Notes: generated from the sequence alone by a model not told the origin. 64,000 nucleotides of DNA from Lysinibacillus alkalisoli (GCF_014643595.1 NZ_BMJT01000008.1:62001-126000), one strand, 5' to 3'; shown: positions 27,341 through 36,900, counted from the stretch's first letter. Translations and numbers: made by a program.

Positions 27341-28086
27341 GTACACAAGAAAGTGAAATGATTTGTGGCAAGAATCCAGTGTTGGAAGCACTTCGCTCTG
27401 AACGTGAAATCAATAAAATTTGGATAGCTGAAGGCGTAAAAAAGACAGGTGTGAATGAGTTGCTAGACTTAGCCAGAGAGCGAGGCGTTTTAGTTCAGTT
27501 TGTACCTAAAAAAAAGGTGGACCAACTTGCTAATAACAGCAGTCATCAAGGAATAGTAGCTGGTGTAGCAGCTTATGATTATGCAGAGTTAGAAGATTTG
27601 TTTGCAGTTGCTAAACAAAAAGCAGAGGATCCTTTCTTTTTAATTTTAGATGAATTAGAAGACCCACATAATCTCGGCTCTATTATGAGAACAGCTGATG
27701 CTAGTGGTGTGCACGGGATTATTATTCCTAAGCGAAGAGCGGTTGGATTGACAGCCGTAGTAGCAAAAGCATCTACAGGCGCTATAGAACATGTCCCTGT
27801 TGTTCGCGTAAATAATTTATCACAAACAGTTGATGTATTAAAAGAACGAGGTGTCTGGATTGCAGGGACAGATGCTAAAAAATCTATAGACTATCGTCAT
27901 ATGGATGCAACTTTACCATTAGCTGTTATTATTGGTAGTGAAGGTAAAGGTATGAGTCGTATTTTAAAAGAAAAATGTGATTTTCTCTATCATCTGCCTA
28001 TGGTAGGACATGTAACATCATTAAATGCTTCTGTTGCGGCTGCCTTACTCATGTATGAAGTGTATCGAAAACGTCAAGAAAAGTAG
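27337..28086 (+). CDS. rlmB: 23S rRNA 2'-O-ribose methyltransferase RlmB (SpoU family)
   Basis: 249-residue SPOUT methyltransferase, methylating G2251 of 23S rRNA in the E. coli counterpart. The N-terminal substrate-binding domain begins CGKNPVLEALRSE. The knotted catalytic domain has LDELEDPHNLGSIMRTADASG, IIGSEGKGMSR and the final SLNASVAAALLMYE, the three SpoU motifs. The ATG overlaps the mrnC stop, with AGGGGGAAGGG upstream. Target position is by analogy. Confidence 0.94.
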   Translation: MSTQESEMICGKNPVLEALRSEREINKIWIAEGVKKTGVNELLDLARERGVLVQFVPKKKVDQLANNSSHQGIVAGVAAYDYAELEDLFAVAKQKAEDPFFLILDELEDPHNLGSIMRTADASGVHGIIIPKRRAVGLTAVVAKASTGAIEHVPVVRVNNLSQTVDVLKERGVWIAGTDAKKSIDYRHMDATLPLAVIIGSEGKGMSRILKEKCDFLYHLPMVGHVTSLNASVAAALLMYEVYRKRQEK

Positions 28087-28092
28087 TGCGAG

Positions 28093-28605
28093 ATGAAACA
28101 TATACTTTTAGTTGACGGCTACAATATGATTGGTGCTTGGCAAGCCTTACGCCAATTACGCGATACAGACTTTGAAAGTGCTAGAGATCAATTAGTGGAA
28201 CTTATGGCTGAATATCAAGCAGCTGAAGGGTATCGTGTAATTATTGTATTTGATGCGTATCTTGTACAAGGTAATGCGAGTCGATATCGTAAGAGTGGGG
28301 TAGAAGTAATATATACCGCAAAAAATGAAACGGCAGATGAACATATTGAACGTTTAACTAATGAACTGAAAGGTCGCCATGTGCAAATTCACGTAGCGAC
28401 ATCAGATATGACAGAACAAAATGTGATTTTTGGCAATGGTGCTTTACGAAAGTCTGCTAGAGAATTGGAAATAGAAGTGGGTATTGCTAAAAGTACGATT
28501 GATCAACAAGTGAAAGACACAAATGAAACTTCTCGTTTTTCTCGCATTTCAGCATCACCAGAAGTAATGGAAAAATTAGAACGTATGCGTCGAGGACTTT
28601 CATAA
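28093..28605 (+). CDS. rae1: Ribosome-associated endoribonuclease Rae1 (NYN/PIN domain, YacP family)
   Basis: 170-residue PIN-like NYN nuclease. The start LLVDGYNMIGAW has the acidic and Asn residues of the active site; IVFDAYLV and ATSDMTEQN complete it. The Bacillus homologue cleaves mRNA in the ribosomal A site. The ATG is 6 bases after the rlmB stop, with only a weak GCGAG as ribosome-binding site, so coupling to rlmB translation is likely. Confidence 0.9.
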   Translation: MKHILLVDGYNMIGAWQALRQLRDTDFESARDQLVELMAEYQAAEGYRVIIVFDAYLVQGNASRYRKSGVEVIYTAKNETADEHIERLTNELKGRHVQIHVATSDMTEQNVIFGNGALRKSARELEIEVGIAKSTIDQQVKDTNETSRFSRISASPEVMEKLERMRRGLS

Positions 28606-28639
28606 TGGCCACATAATAAACGTGACTGAGGTGAGGTCG

Positions 28640-29281
28640 TTGGTAGAGGAAACAAAACTACTTACACAATTTGAGCAACAAACAGATGAAGAAGTGTTGA
28701 CACAAATTCAAGCTGGCAATCGTGAAGCACTCGATTTTTTAATCAAAAAATACCGCATTGTCGTACTTGCTAAGTCTAAATCTTATTTTTTAATTGGCGG
28801 TGACCGAGAAGACTTAATTCAAGAAGGTATGATTGGCTTATACAAAGCTATACGAGATTATCAGCCTGATAAAAAAGCTTCGTTTAGAGTGTTTGCTGAG
28901 CTATGTATTACAAGGCAAATGATTACAGCCATTAAAACAGCAACAAGACAAAAGCATATGCCATTAAACTCTTATGTATCTTTAGATAAGCCAATCTTTG
29001 ATGAGGATAAAGAGAGAACGTTGTTAGAAACCATTGTTAGCCCAACTAAAGATGAGCCAGAGTCGCTGATGTTACAACAAGAAGCAGAGATTTATATTGA
29101 CGATAAAATTCAACAAGTGTTAAGCGATTTGGAGCAGCGTGTACTCAGTTTATATTTAGATGGGCAAAGTTATCATGAAATCTCAGAAGAATTGGACCGG
29201 CATGTGAAGTCAATTGATAATGCATTACAGCGAGTGAAACGTAAACTCGAACAACATATTGAGGTCAGGGAAATCTTTTAG
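28640..29281 (+). CDS. sigH: RNA polymerase sigma factor SigH (Spo0H)
   Basis: Sigma-70-family factor of the SigH group, which in Bacillus drives transition-phase and early sporulation genes. 213 residues: region 2 with the SYFLIGGDREDLIQEGMIGL and FAELCITRQM blocks, then region 4 with LYLDGQSYHEIS and HVKSIDNALQRVKRKL. TTG 28640 has GAGG 8 bases upstream; a GTG at 28622 has no ribosome-binding site and adds a poorly conserved stretch. The start is therefore inferred. Whether this species sporulates cannot be told from this gene alone. Confidence 0.93.
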   Translation: MVEETKLLTQFEQQTDEEVLTQIQAGNREALDFLIKKYRIVVLAKSKSYFLIGGDREDLIQEGMIGLYKAIRDYQPDKKASFRVFAELCITRQMITAIKTATRQKHMPLNSYVSLDKPIFDEDKERTLLETIVSPTKDEPESLMLQQEAEIYIDDKIQQVLSDLEQRVLSLYLDGQSYHEISEELDRHVKSIDNALQRVKRKLEQHIEVREIF

Positions 29282-29298
29282 TTCAATTTTACACTTTA

Positions 29299-29327
29299 TT
29301 GACAGCAATAAAGTAAGGTGTTAGTCT
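29299..29327 (+). promoter_or_regulatory. Possible promoter for rpmG-secE-nusG
   Basis: Perfect -35 TTGACA, 17 bases, then TAGTCT, a poor -10. It lies between sigH and rpmG. Confidence 0.4.
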
Positions 29328-29360
29328 TTAAAAGACAAAGTGCCGAGATTGGGTGAAAAT

Positions 29361-29504
29361 ATGGCAAAAAAAGTCGCTCTCAGTTGTGAGAAGTGTGGCT
29401 CACGTAATTATACAATGCCTCAAAAGCCAGATGCATCGCGTTTAGTGTTGAAAAAATTTTGTGCGCATTGTAATGAACACACATTGCATAAACAAACCGT
29501 TTAA
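29361..29504 (+). CDS. rpmG: 50S ribosomal protein L33
   Basis: A 47-residue gene. The product starts MAKKVALSCEKCGSRNY and has two cysteine pairs (CEKC and CAHC), so it is a zinc-binding C+ form of L33. It stands just before secE, as the L33 gene does in many Bacillota. The ribosome-binding site GGGTGA is weak. Other L33 paralogues, including zinc-free ones, may exist elsewhere in the genome. Confidence 0.93.
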   Translation: MAKKVALSCEKCGSRNYTMPQKPDASRLVLKKFCAHCNEHTLHKQTV

Positions 29505-29545
29505 TATAAAATTTCAAGATTTAGCTGTTCGGAGGGTAAGCAAGC

Positions 29546-29734
29546 ATGAGTAAAATTACACAGTTTTTCCGTGAAGTCGGCTCAGAAATGCGTAAAACAA
29601 GCTGGCCTAAGGGTAAAGAGCTATCAAAATATACAGTTGTCGTTATTACTACAGTAGTCTTTATGGCGCTATTCTTTGCGGCTGTTGACTTTGGTATTTC
29701 ACAATTTATGAATTGGTTCTATACGCTGAAATAA
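29546..29734 (+). CDS. secE: Preprotein translocase subunit SecE
   Basis: 62-residue single-spanning subunit of the SecYEG channel. It shows the amphipathic helix with MRKTSWPKGKELSKY, whose WP is the SecE hallmark, followed by one membrane helix (about 32-55) and a short tail. GGAGGG lies upstream of ATG 29546. The length and WP motif match Gram-positive SecE. A hairpin with six T follows before nusG and may attenuate transcription. Confidence 0.95.
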   Translation: MSKITQFFREVGSEMRKTSWPKGKELSKYTVVVITTVVFMALFFAAVDFGISQFMNWFYTLK

Positions 29735-29767
29735 TAAGCGTTAGCACTACTTTAAATGGATATCGTT

Positions 29768-29807
29768 AAACGAAATAGCCCGTTATACTGCACGGGTTTT
29801 TTCGTTT
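29768..29807 (+). terminator. Terminator-like hairpin between secE and nusG
   Basis: CCCGT/ACGGG with an 8-base loop followed by TTTTTT, nested in AAACGAAA/CGTTT complementarity. Since secE and nusG are normally cotranscribed, partial termination (attenuation) is more likely than a full stop. Confidence 0.55.
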
Positions 29808-29852
29808 GTTTAACAAAATAAAGGAGGGACGGACGCGCAGTCCTATTACAAT

Positions 29853-30386
29853 ATGGAGAAAAATTGGTACGTCGTTCACACATATTCAGGTTATGAAAAT
29901 CGAGTGAAGCAAAATTTGGAGAAACGTGTTGAAACAATGGGAATGACGGATAAAATTTTCCGTGTCATTGTGCCAGAACGTGAAGAGACAGAATTAAAAG
30001 ATGGCAAAAAGAAAACATATATGAGAAAAGTATTCCCAGGGTATGTTTTAGTGGAATTAATCATGACAGATGATTCTTGGTATGTTGTACGTAATACACC
30101 AGGAGTTACAGGCTTCATTGGTTCATCAGGTGGCGGTGCTAAACCAACGCCGTTATTACCCGAAGAAGTTGAACATTTATTAAATCAAATGGGTATGAAC
30201 GAACAAAATGTAGAAATTGACTTATCAATTGATGAGGCAGTGGAAATTTTAGAAGGACCATTTGCACATTTCCAAGGACGTATCGTAACGCTAGATGCAG
30301 AGAACAATACGCTCACTGTAAGTGTAGATATGTTTGGACGCGAAACAAATATGGAGCTTGACTTCTCACAAGTTCGCAAAATTTAA
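29853..30386 (+). CDS. nusG: Transcription termination/antitermination factor NusG
   Basis: 177-residue RNA polymerase elongation factor with an NGN domain (start MEKNWYVVHTYSGYENRVK) and a C-terminal KOW domain (EGPFAHFQGRIVTLD onward). Homologues begin at the same Met. The ribosome-binding site is odd: AAGGAGGG ends 25 bases before the ATG, and a small hairpin (GGAC-GCGCA-GTCC) lies between, which could bring the two closer. No alternative start exists in frame. Confidence 0.96.
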   Translation: MEKNWYVVHTYSGYENRVKQNLEKRVETMGMTDKIFRVIVPEREETELKDGKKKTYMRKVFPGYVLVELIMTDDSWYVVRNTPGVTGFIGSSGGGAKPTPLLPEEVEHLLNQMGMNEQNVEIDLSIDEAVEILEGPFAHFQGRIVTLDAENNTLTVSVDMFGRETNMELDFSQVRKI

Positions 30387-30466
30387 TGTAATTTCGACTT
30401 GCTAAGCGGAATTAAAAGTGGTATCATTTCATAGGTCAGACACGACTTTTTTTTCGTGTAGGATTA

Positions 30467-30475
30467 TGTTAGAAT
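30467..30475 (+). promoter_or_regulatory. Possible extended -10 promoter of rplK-rplA
   Basis: TGTTAGAAT is an extended -10 (TAGAAT, 5 of 6). The -35 position is a T-run with no clear hexamer. It lies 41 bases before the L1-site hairpin. Confidence 0.4.
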
Positions 30476-30515
30476 TTTAATGTTATCAGTCAATAGCTGA
30501 CAGACAGATATTTGA

Positions 30516-30540
30516 GTGGGAGGGGCAACCCAATTACCAC
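30516..30540 (+). promoter_or_regulatory. L1-binding-site-like RNA hairpin in the rplK leader
   Basis: GTGG-GA-GGG-GCAA-CCC-AATTA-CCAC: outer 4-bp stem, asymmetric internal loop and a 3-bp stem closed by a GCAA tetraloop. This resembles the L1 target that mimics 23S rRNA and lies just upstream of the rplK ribosome-binding site. Translational feedback by L1 (encoded by rplA) is likely. Confidence 0.6.
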
Positions 30541-30566
30541 ATCACGGACTTAAGGAGGTGTGTCTC

Positions 30567-30992
30567 GTGGCTAAAAAAGTTACTAAGGTTGTAAAACTTC
30601 AAATCCCTGCTGGGAAAGCTAATCCAGCTCCACCGGTTGGTCCTGCATTAGGTCAAGCAGGTGTTAACATCATGGGATTCTGTAAGGAGTTCAACGCGCG
30701 TACTGCTGACCAAGCTGGTTTAGTAATTCCGGTTGAAATCTCTGTATATGAAGACCGTTCATTTACTTTCATTACAAAAACTCCACCTGCAGCGGTTCTA
30801 CTTAAAGTAGCAGCTGGTATCCAAAAAGGATCTGGTGAACCAAACCGTAATAAAGTGGCAACGGTTAAACGTGATAAAGTTCGCGAAATCGCTGAAACGA
30901 AAATGCCTGACCTTAACGCAGCTTCAGTTGAAGCAGCAATGTTAATGGTTGAAGGTACTGCGCGAAGCATGGGTATTACGATTGAAGACTAA
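30567..30992 (+). CDS. rplK: 50S ribosomal protein L11
   Basis: 141-residue L11, part of the GTPase-associated centre. The start is [20 protein letters not shown]; the proline-rich linker [20 protein letters not shown] is the hallmark. GTG 30567 follows AAGGAGGTG; an open frame extends upstream to 30516 over the leader hairpin but is not coding. It shares a transcript with rplA. The leader carries an L1-site-like hairpin. Confidence 0.97.
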   Translation: MAKKVTKVVKLQIPAGKANPAPPVGPALGQAGVNIMGFCKEFNARTADQAGLVIPVEISVYEDRSFTFITKTPPAAVLLKVAAGIQKGSGEPNRNKVATVKRDKVREIAETKMPDLNAASVEAAMLMVEGTARSMGITIED

Positions 30993-31031
30993 TCTTTACT
31001 CATTCACTTGATGAAGTAATTGTTTTTTTGG

Positions 31032-31066
31032 AGGTTGCGGATTGTTCTCTTGAGAACGCGCAACCT
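31032..31066 (+). promoter_or_regulatory. Hairpin in the rplK-rplA spacer
   Basis: Stem AGGTTGCG/CGCAACCT with an inner GTTCTC/GAGAAC stem. Only TTATT follows, so weak or no termination; it may be an attenuator or processing site. Confidence 0.5.
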
Positions 31067-31072
31067 TTATTC

Positions 31073-31100
31073 GTGGGAGGTAAAATTCCGCTAAAACCAC
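31073..31100 (+). promoter_or_regulatory. Second L1-binding-site-like hairpin upstream of rplA
   Basis: GTGG-GA-GG-TAAAATT-CC-GCTAAAA-CCAC. It shares GTGGGAGG, an inner G/C stem and closing CCAC with the rplK leader hairpin, and again precedes the ribosome-binding site. Suggests separate L1 control of its own gene. Confidence 0.5.
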
Positions 31101-31120
31101 AATCAAGGAGGAAATATTAA

Positions 31121-31819
31121 ATGGCTAAAAAAGGTAAAAAGTTGCAAGATGCAGCTAAATTAATCGACCGTAATGCACTATATTCTGTTGAAGAAGCAAT
31201 GGAATTAGTGAAAAAAACAAGCACAGTAAACTTTGATGCTACAGTAGAAGTTGCTTTCCGTTTAGGGATCGATACTCGTAAAAACGACCAACAAATCCGT
31301 GGTGCAGTAGTGCTACCAAACGGTACTGGTAAAACACAAAAAGTTTTAGTATTCGCTAAAGGTGAAAAACTTAAAGAAGCTGAAGCAGCAGGTGCTGACT
31401 ACGTAGGCGATGCAGAATATATCCAAAAAATCCAAGGTGGCTGGTTCGATTTCGACGTAATCGTTGCGACTCCAGACATGATGGGTGAAGTTGGTAAATT
31501 AGGTCGTGTATTAGGACCAAAAGGTTTAATGCCAAACCCTAAAACAGGTACAGTTACATTTGATGTAGCTAAAGCTATCGAAGAAATTAAAGCTGGTAAA
31601 GTTGAATACCGTGCTGAAAAAGCAGGTATCATCCATGCACCGATTGGTAAAGTATCATTTGATGCAGAAAAATTAGCTGAAAACTTCTTAACTGTATTTG
31701 ATGTAGTACAAAAAGCGAAGCCAGCTTCTGCTAAAGGTACTTATATGAAATCTGTAAACGTAACTTCTACAATGGGACCTGCAGTGAAAATCGATGCAGC
31801 AAACGTTGTTTCTAAATAA
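31121..31819 (+). CDS. rplA: 50S ribosomal protein L1
   Basis: 232-residue L1 of the ribosomal L1 stalk; also the likely translational repressor of this operon. Typical blocks: [17 protein letters not shown], the [14 protein letters not shown] strand, and [25 protein letters not shown] precedes ATG 31121. The stem just upstream looks like an L1 site. A strong promoter for rplJ follows. Confidence 0.97.
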   Translation: MAKKGKKLQDAAKLIDRNALYSVEEAMELVKKTSTVNFDATVEVAFRLGIDTRKNDQQIRGAVVLPNGTGKTQKVLVFAKGEKLKEAEAAGADYVGDAEYIQKIQGGWFDFDVIVATPDMMGEVGKLGRVLGPKGLMPNPKTGTVTFDVAKAIEEIKAGKVEYRAEKAGIIHAPIGKVSFDAEKLAENFLTVFDVVQKAKPASAKGTYMKSVNVTSTMGPAVKIDAANVVSK

Positions 31820-31830
31820 TATAAAATTGA

Positions 31831-31859
31831 TTGACAGGCATTAATGTTTTTGTTAATAT
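31831..31859 (+). promoter_or_regulatory. Promoter of rplJ-rplL
   Basis: Perfect TTGACA, 17-base spacer, TAATAT. Transcription would start near 31866 and read through the L10 leader. Confidence 0.85.
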
Positions 31860-31869
31860 TAACGCTGTT

Positions 31870-32004
31870 GTGAATCATCCATTTGTACCGTAGACAGTAG
31901 GTGTGTATAACACTTAATTTCCTACCGAGGACAACGGAATTCAGATTCTTTTTAAGATGATGACTTTCTGCCTCTATGTCTGCATGGACTATAGAGGCTT
32001 TTTT
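31870..32004 (+). promoter_or_regulatory. L10 leader (r-protein L10-L7/L12 autoregulatory RNA) with terminator
   Basis: Matches the Bacillota L10 leader: AGTAGGTG and TTTCCTACCGAGG, forming the kinked stem bound by the L10-L12 complex. A terminator follows at 31970-32004 (GCCTCTAT/ATAGAGGC stem with six T). Binding of excess L10-L12 would favour termination before rplJ. Confidence 0.88.
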
Positions 32005-32044
32005 CGGTATAAATGACCCATTCTAACTAGGAGGTGTCATCAAG

Positions 32045-32545
32045 ATGAGCCAAGCAATTGAAACAAAAAAAGGTCAAGTTCAAGAAATCGCTGAAAAATT
32101 CAAAAACGCTGCATCTGTAGTAGTTGTTGATTACCGTGGTTTAACTGTAGCTCAAGTTACAGAATTACGTAAACAACTTCGTGAAGCTGGTATTGAATAT
32201 AAAGTTTATAAAAATACTTTAGTTCGCCGCGCTACAGAAGCTGAAGGTCTTGAAGGTTTAAACGAGTACTTAACAGGCCCTAATGCAATCGCTTTTTCTA
32301 ATGAAGACGTTGTAGCACCAGCTAAAATCATTAATGATTTTGCTAAAGCAAACGACAAATTAGAAATTAAAGCAGGTATTATCGAAGGTAACGTATCAAC
32401 AGCTGAAGATATTAAAGCTCTTGCAGAACTTCCATCACGCGAAGGTCTACTATCTATGCTTTTATCTGTACTACAAGCTCCAGTACGCAACTTCGCTCTT
32501 GCAACAAAAGCTGTTGCAGAACAAAAAGAAGAACAAGGCGCATAA
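32045..32545 (+). CDS. rplJ: 50S ribosomal protein L10
   Basis: 166-residue L10, base of the L7/L12 stalk. Recognised by [20 protein letters not shown] near 22 and [11 protein letters not shown]; the C-terminal helices bind L12 dimers. GGAGGTG precedes ATG 32045. It is controlled by the L10 leader directly upstream and cotranscribed with rplL. Confidence 0.97.
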   Translation: MSQAIETKKGQVQEIAEKFKNAASVVVVDYRGLTVAQVTELRKQLREAGIEYKVYKNTLVRRATEAEGLEGLNEYLTGPNAIAFSNEDVVAPAKIINDFAKANDKLEIKAGIIEGNVSTAEDIKALAELPSREGLLSMLLSVLQAPVRNFALATKAVAEQKEEQGA

Positions 32546-32622
32546 GTCTAACTTCGACATACAACAAGCAGTATAATACTGCAATATAACGTAAACCGTA
32601 TATAAAATAGGAGGAAATTATA

Positions 32623-32988
32623 ATGAACAAAGATCAAATCTTAGAAGCTATCAAAGCTATGACAGTTCTTGAGTTAAACGACTTAGTAAAAGCAATCGAA
32701 GAAGAATTCGGCGTAACAGCTGCTGCACCTGTAGCAGTTATGGGTGGCGCTGGTGGCGGCGACGCTGCAGCTGAAAAAACAGAATTCGATTTAGTTCTTG
32801 CTTCAGCAGGCGACCAAAAAATTAAAGTAATCAAAGTGGTTCGTGAAATCACTGGTTTAGGCTTAAAAGAAGCTAAAGAATTAGTAGACAATGCTCCAAA
32901 AGCTCTTAAAGAAGGCATTGCTAAAGAAGAAGCAGAAGAAATGAAAGCTAAACTTGAAGAAGTAGGCGCATCTGCTGAACTTAAGTAA
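32623..32988 (+). CDS. rplL: 50S ribosomal protein L7/L12
   Basis: 121-residue acidic stalk protein that recruits translation GTPases. N-terminal dimerisation helices, an Ala/Gly-rich hinge ([17 protein letters not shown]) and the C-terminal domain with [26 protein letters not shown] precedes the ATG. A terminator-like hairpin follows before the methyltransferase gene. Confidence 0.97.
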   Translation: MNKDQILEAIKAMTVLELNDLVKAIEEEFGVTAAAPVAVMGGAGGGDAAAEKTEFDLVLASAGDQKIKVIKVVREITGLGLKEAKELVDNAPKALKEGIAKEEAEEMKAKLEEVGASAELK

Positions 32989-33012
32989 TTTCTAACGAAT
33001 TTACGATATCAG

Positions 33013-33042
33013 AAAGCTCGTCAACTTTTGGCGAGCTTTTCT
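33013..33042 (+). terminator. Terminator after rplL
   Basis: AAAGCTCG/CGAGCTTT stem with a loop of about 11 bases and short T-runs. Partial readthrough into the methyltransferase gene is possible. Confidence 0.7.
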
Positions 33043-33071
33043 TCATTTTTTACCTTAAGGAGTGTAAAGCG

Positions 33072-33674
33072 ATGTCCGAACATTACTACACAAACAAACC
33101 ACAAACGGAAAGTCGTCCTCAACGTTTCACGTTTAATTTGTTAGGACATTCGTTTATGTTTGAAACAGATGCTGGTGTATTTAGTAAAAGCGAAGTAGAT
33201 TTTGGATCCCGCGTGCTCATTGACGCATTTGAGATGCCATCTTTAGCAGGTGATGTGTTAGATGTGGGATGTGGTTATGGACCGATTGGTTTATCCATTG
33301 CTAAAACGCATCCAGAACGCACAATACAAATGATGGATATTAATGAACGGGCTATTCACTTGAGTCAGTTAAATGCAGAGAAAAACGGAATTCAAAATGT
33401 GCATATTTTTGAGAGTGATGGGCTAACTGCTGTTACGCATGATGCAAAAATTGCAGCTGTGTTAACTAATCCGCCAATTCGAGCAGGGAAGGCGACAATA
33501 TTTTCTTTTTACAAAGGTGCTTATGAGGTATTACAGCCATCAGGCGAGCTTTGGATAGTTATTCAAAAAAAGCAAGGTGCTCCTTCGACAGTTGTATATT
33601 TAGAGGAAATGTTTGAAGAAGTGACAGTAGTAACGAAGAAAAAAGGTTACTGGATTGTCAAGGCTAAAAAATAA
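33072..33674 (+). CDS. RsmC-like class I methyltransferase (YbxB-type)
   Basis: 200-residue methyltransferase of the RsmC/RlmG group, expected to make N2-methylguanosine in rRNA. SAM motif DVGCGYGPIGL near 61, and the catalytic NPPIRAG that binds the target base. It sits between rplL and rpoB as in Bacillus (ybxB). TAAGGAGTG precedes ATG 33072. The exact rRNA position is not inferable. Confidence 0.9.
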   Translation: MSEHYYTNKPQTESRPQRFTFNLLGHSFMFETDAGVFSKSEVDFGSRVLIDAFEMPSLAGDVLDVGCGYGPIGLSIAKTHPERTIQMMDINERAIHLSQLNAEKNGIQNVHIFESDGLTAVTHDAKIAAVLTNPPIRAGKATIFSFYKGAYEVLQPSGELWIVIQKKQGAPSTVVYLEEMFEEVTVVTKKKGYWIVKAKK

Positions 33675-33695
33675 CATTTTTTCGTTATTATTGAC

Positions 33696-33724
33696 TTGAC
33701 AAACTAGATATGATAACATAATAA
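33696..33724 (+). promoter_or_regulatory. Promoter of rpoB-rpoC
   Basis: TTGACA (perfect), 17-base spacer, TAATAA. It begins about 22 bases after the methyltransferase stop and drives a leader of about 180 bases. Confidence 0.7.
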
Positions 33725-33746
33725 AATGCAAAATTATTATTTTGAG

Positions 33747-33777
33747 GTCGTATGCCCATTTTTATAATTGGCACGAC
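33747..33777 (+). promoter_or_regulatory. Hairpin in the rpoB leader
   Basis: GTCG-TA-TGCC paired with GGCA-CGAC (two-base bulge, 13-base loop) near the start of the long rpoB untranslated region. Function unknown. Confidence 0.45.
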
Positions 33778-33909
33778 AAGTAACATAGTTTAGTAAACCG
33801 AAAATGCGGTCTTCATATTGAGGCTCGTTTTCTTTTTGTCTTTCAGAATCATATACTATATCACTGGTTTTGAAAAGACCCATTATCGCTTTATTGAGGG
33901 GTGAATAAG

Positions 33910-36900
33910 TTGACAGGTCAACTAGTTCAATACGGACAACACCGCCAGCGTAGAAGCTTTGCGCGTATTAAAGAGGTGCTTGAACTTCCGAATTTAATCG
34001 AAATTCAAACCGCATCTTATGAGTGGTTCCTTGAAGAAGGTTTACGTGAAATGTTTAGAGACATTTCACCAATCGAAGATTTTACAGGCAATTTATCATT
34101 AGAATTCATTGACTACAAATTAGGTGAGCCTAAATATGATGTTGATGAAAGTAAAGAGCGCGACGTAACTTATGCAGCACCACTTCGCGTTAAAGTTCGA
34201 CTTCATAATCGCGAAACAGACGAAGTGAAAGAACAAGATGTATTCATGGGTGACTTCCCGCTAATGACAGAAACAGGCACATTTATTATTAATGGTGCTG
34301 AACGTGTTATCGTTTCTCAATTAGTACGTTCACCAAGTGTATATTTCCACGATAAAACAGATAAAAATGGTAAACGTGGGTTTGGTGCAACTGTTATTCC
34401 AAACCGTGGTGCATGGTTAGAGTACGAAACAGATGCTAAAGACGTTGTATATGTACGTATTGATCGTACACGTAAATTGCCAGTCACTGTTTTATTACGT
34501 GCGTTAGGTTTAGGCTCCGACCAAGAAATCACAGATGTTATTGGTGACAATGAGTACTTGCGTAACACATTAGAAAAAGATAGTACAGAAAGCACTGAAA
34601 AGGCGCTATTAGAAATTTATGAGCGCTTACGTCCAGGTGAGCCACCTACAGTTGAAAGTGCTAAAAGTTTATTATATTCACGCTTCTTTGATGCAAAACG
34701 TTATGATTTAGCAAACGTTGGGCGTTACAAAATGAATAAAAAATTACACATCAAAAATCGTTTGTTTAACCAAACGATTGCTGAAACATTAGTTGATCCT
34801 GAAACGGGTGAAATTTTAGTAGAAGCAGGCACATTACTAGACCGTCGTACGTTAGATCGTATTTTACCATTCCTTGAAGATACTGAAAAAGGCATTGGTA
34901 TTCGTACAATCAAGCAAGTTGGCGGCGTTTTAGAAGATGATATTACAGTGCAATCGATTAAAATTCTTGCGCCTAAAGATGATGTGCAAAAAGAAATTAA
35001 TATTATTAGCAATGCTTATGTAGAAGAAGAAGTAAAAAATATTACGCCTTCTGATATTATTTCATCTATTAGTTATTTCTTTAACTTATTATATAAAGTA
35101 GGCTCAACAGATGATATTGATCACTTAGGTAATCGTCGTCTACGTTCAGTAGGTGAGTTACTACAAAATCAATTCCGTATTGGTTTATCTCGTATGGAGC
35201 GTGTAGTTAAAGAGCGTATGTCAATTAACGATACCGCTTCTATCGTGCCACAACAATTAATTAATATTCGTCCAGTTATTGCATCTATTAAAGAATTCTT
35301 TGGTAGTTCGCAATTATCGCAATTCATGGATCAAACTAACCCGCTTGCAGAGTTAACACATAAACGTCGTTTATCTGCTTTAGGGCCTGGTGGTTTAACG
35401 CGTGAGCGTGCAGGCTTTGAGGTTCGTGACGTGCATTATTCTCACTATGGTCGCATGTGTCCTATTGAAACACCTGAGGGACCAAACATTGGGTTAATTA
35501 ACTCATTATCCTCATTTGCTAAAGTGAATAAATTTGGCTTTATTGAAACACCATATCGTCGTATTGACCATGAAACAGGTCAAGTGACAACACAAATTGA
35601 TTATTTAACAGCTGATGAAGAAGATAACTACTATGTAGCTCAAGCTAACTCCGAGTTAAATGCAGATGGTACATTTGCTAATGATGAAGTAGTAGGTCGT
35701 TTCCGAGGCGATAATACAGTATTTAAAAAAGAACAAATTGATTACATGGATGTATCGCCAAAACAAGTTGTTTCAGCGGCAACAGCGTGTATTCCGTTCT
35801 TAGAAAACGATGACTCAAACCGTGCTTTAATGGGTGCGAACATGCAACGTCAAGCAGTTCCATTATTAAATCCAGAGTCACCATTTGTTGGTACAGGTAT
35901 GGAGCATGTTGATGCTCGAGATTCAGGTGCTGCGGTCGTTGCAAAATATGATGGTATTGTAGAACATGTTGAAGCTCGAAAAATTCAAGTCCGTCGTATT
36001 GAGACAATTGATGGCAAAGAAGTTAAGGGCGATTTAACAACATATAAGTTGCAGAAATTTATTCGTTCTAACCAAGGTACATCTTATAACCAACGTCCAA
36101 TCGTTCAAATTGGGGATCGTGTAAAACCGCTTGATATTTTAGCGGATGGGCCATCAATGGAACTTGGTGAATTAGCACTTGGACGAAATGTACTCGTTGC
36201 TTTCATGACATGGGATGGCTTTAACTATGAAGATGCCATCATTATGAGTGAGCGTCTAGTAAAAGATGATGTATACACATCTGTTCATATTGAAGAATAT
36301 GAATCAGAATCACGTGATACAAAATTAGGGCCAGAAGAAATTACACGCGATATTCCAAACGTTGGGGAAGATGCCTTACGCAATTTAGATGAGCGAGGTA
36401 TTATTCGTATCGGTGCTGAAGTGCGTGATGGCGATATTCTTGTTGGTAAAGTAACGCCTAAAGGTGTAACCGAGTTAACAGCTGAAGAACGTTTATTACA
36501 TGCCATCTTTGGAGAGAAAGCACGTGAAGTGCGTGATACTTCATTGCGAGTACCACATGGTGCAGGTGGTATAGTTTTAGATGTTAAAGTCTTTAATCGT
36601 GAAGATGGAGATGAGTTACCACCAGGCGTAAATCAACTTGTACGTGTATATATTGTACAAAAACGTAAAATCCGTGTTGGGGATAAAATGGCTGGTCGTC
36701 ATGGTAACAAAGGTGTTATCTCACGTATTTTACCAGAAGAAGATATGCCATTTATGCCAGATGGCACACCTGTAGACATCATGTTAAACCCACTTGGTGT
36801 ACCTTCACGTATGAACATTGGTCAAGTATTAGAGTTGCATTTAGGTATGGCAGCACGTTACTTAGGTGTTCATATGGCAACGCCAGTATTTGATGGTGCA

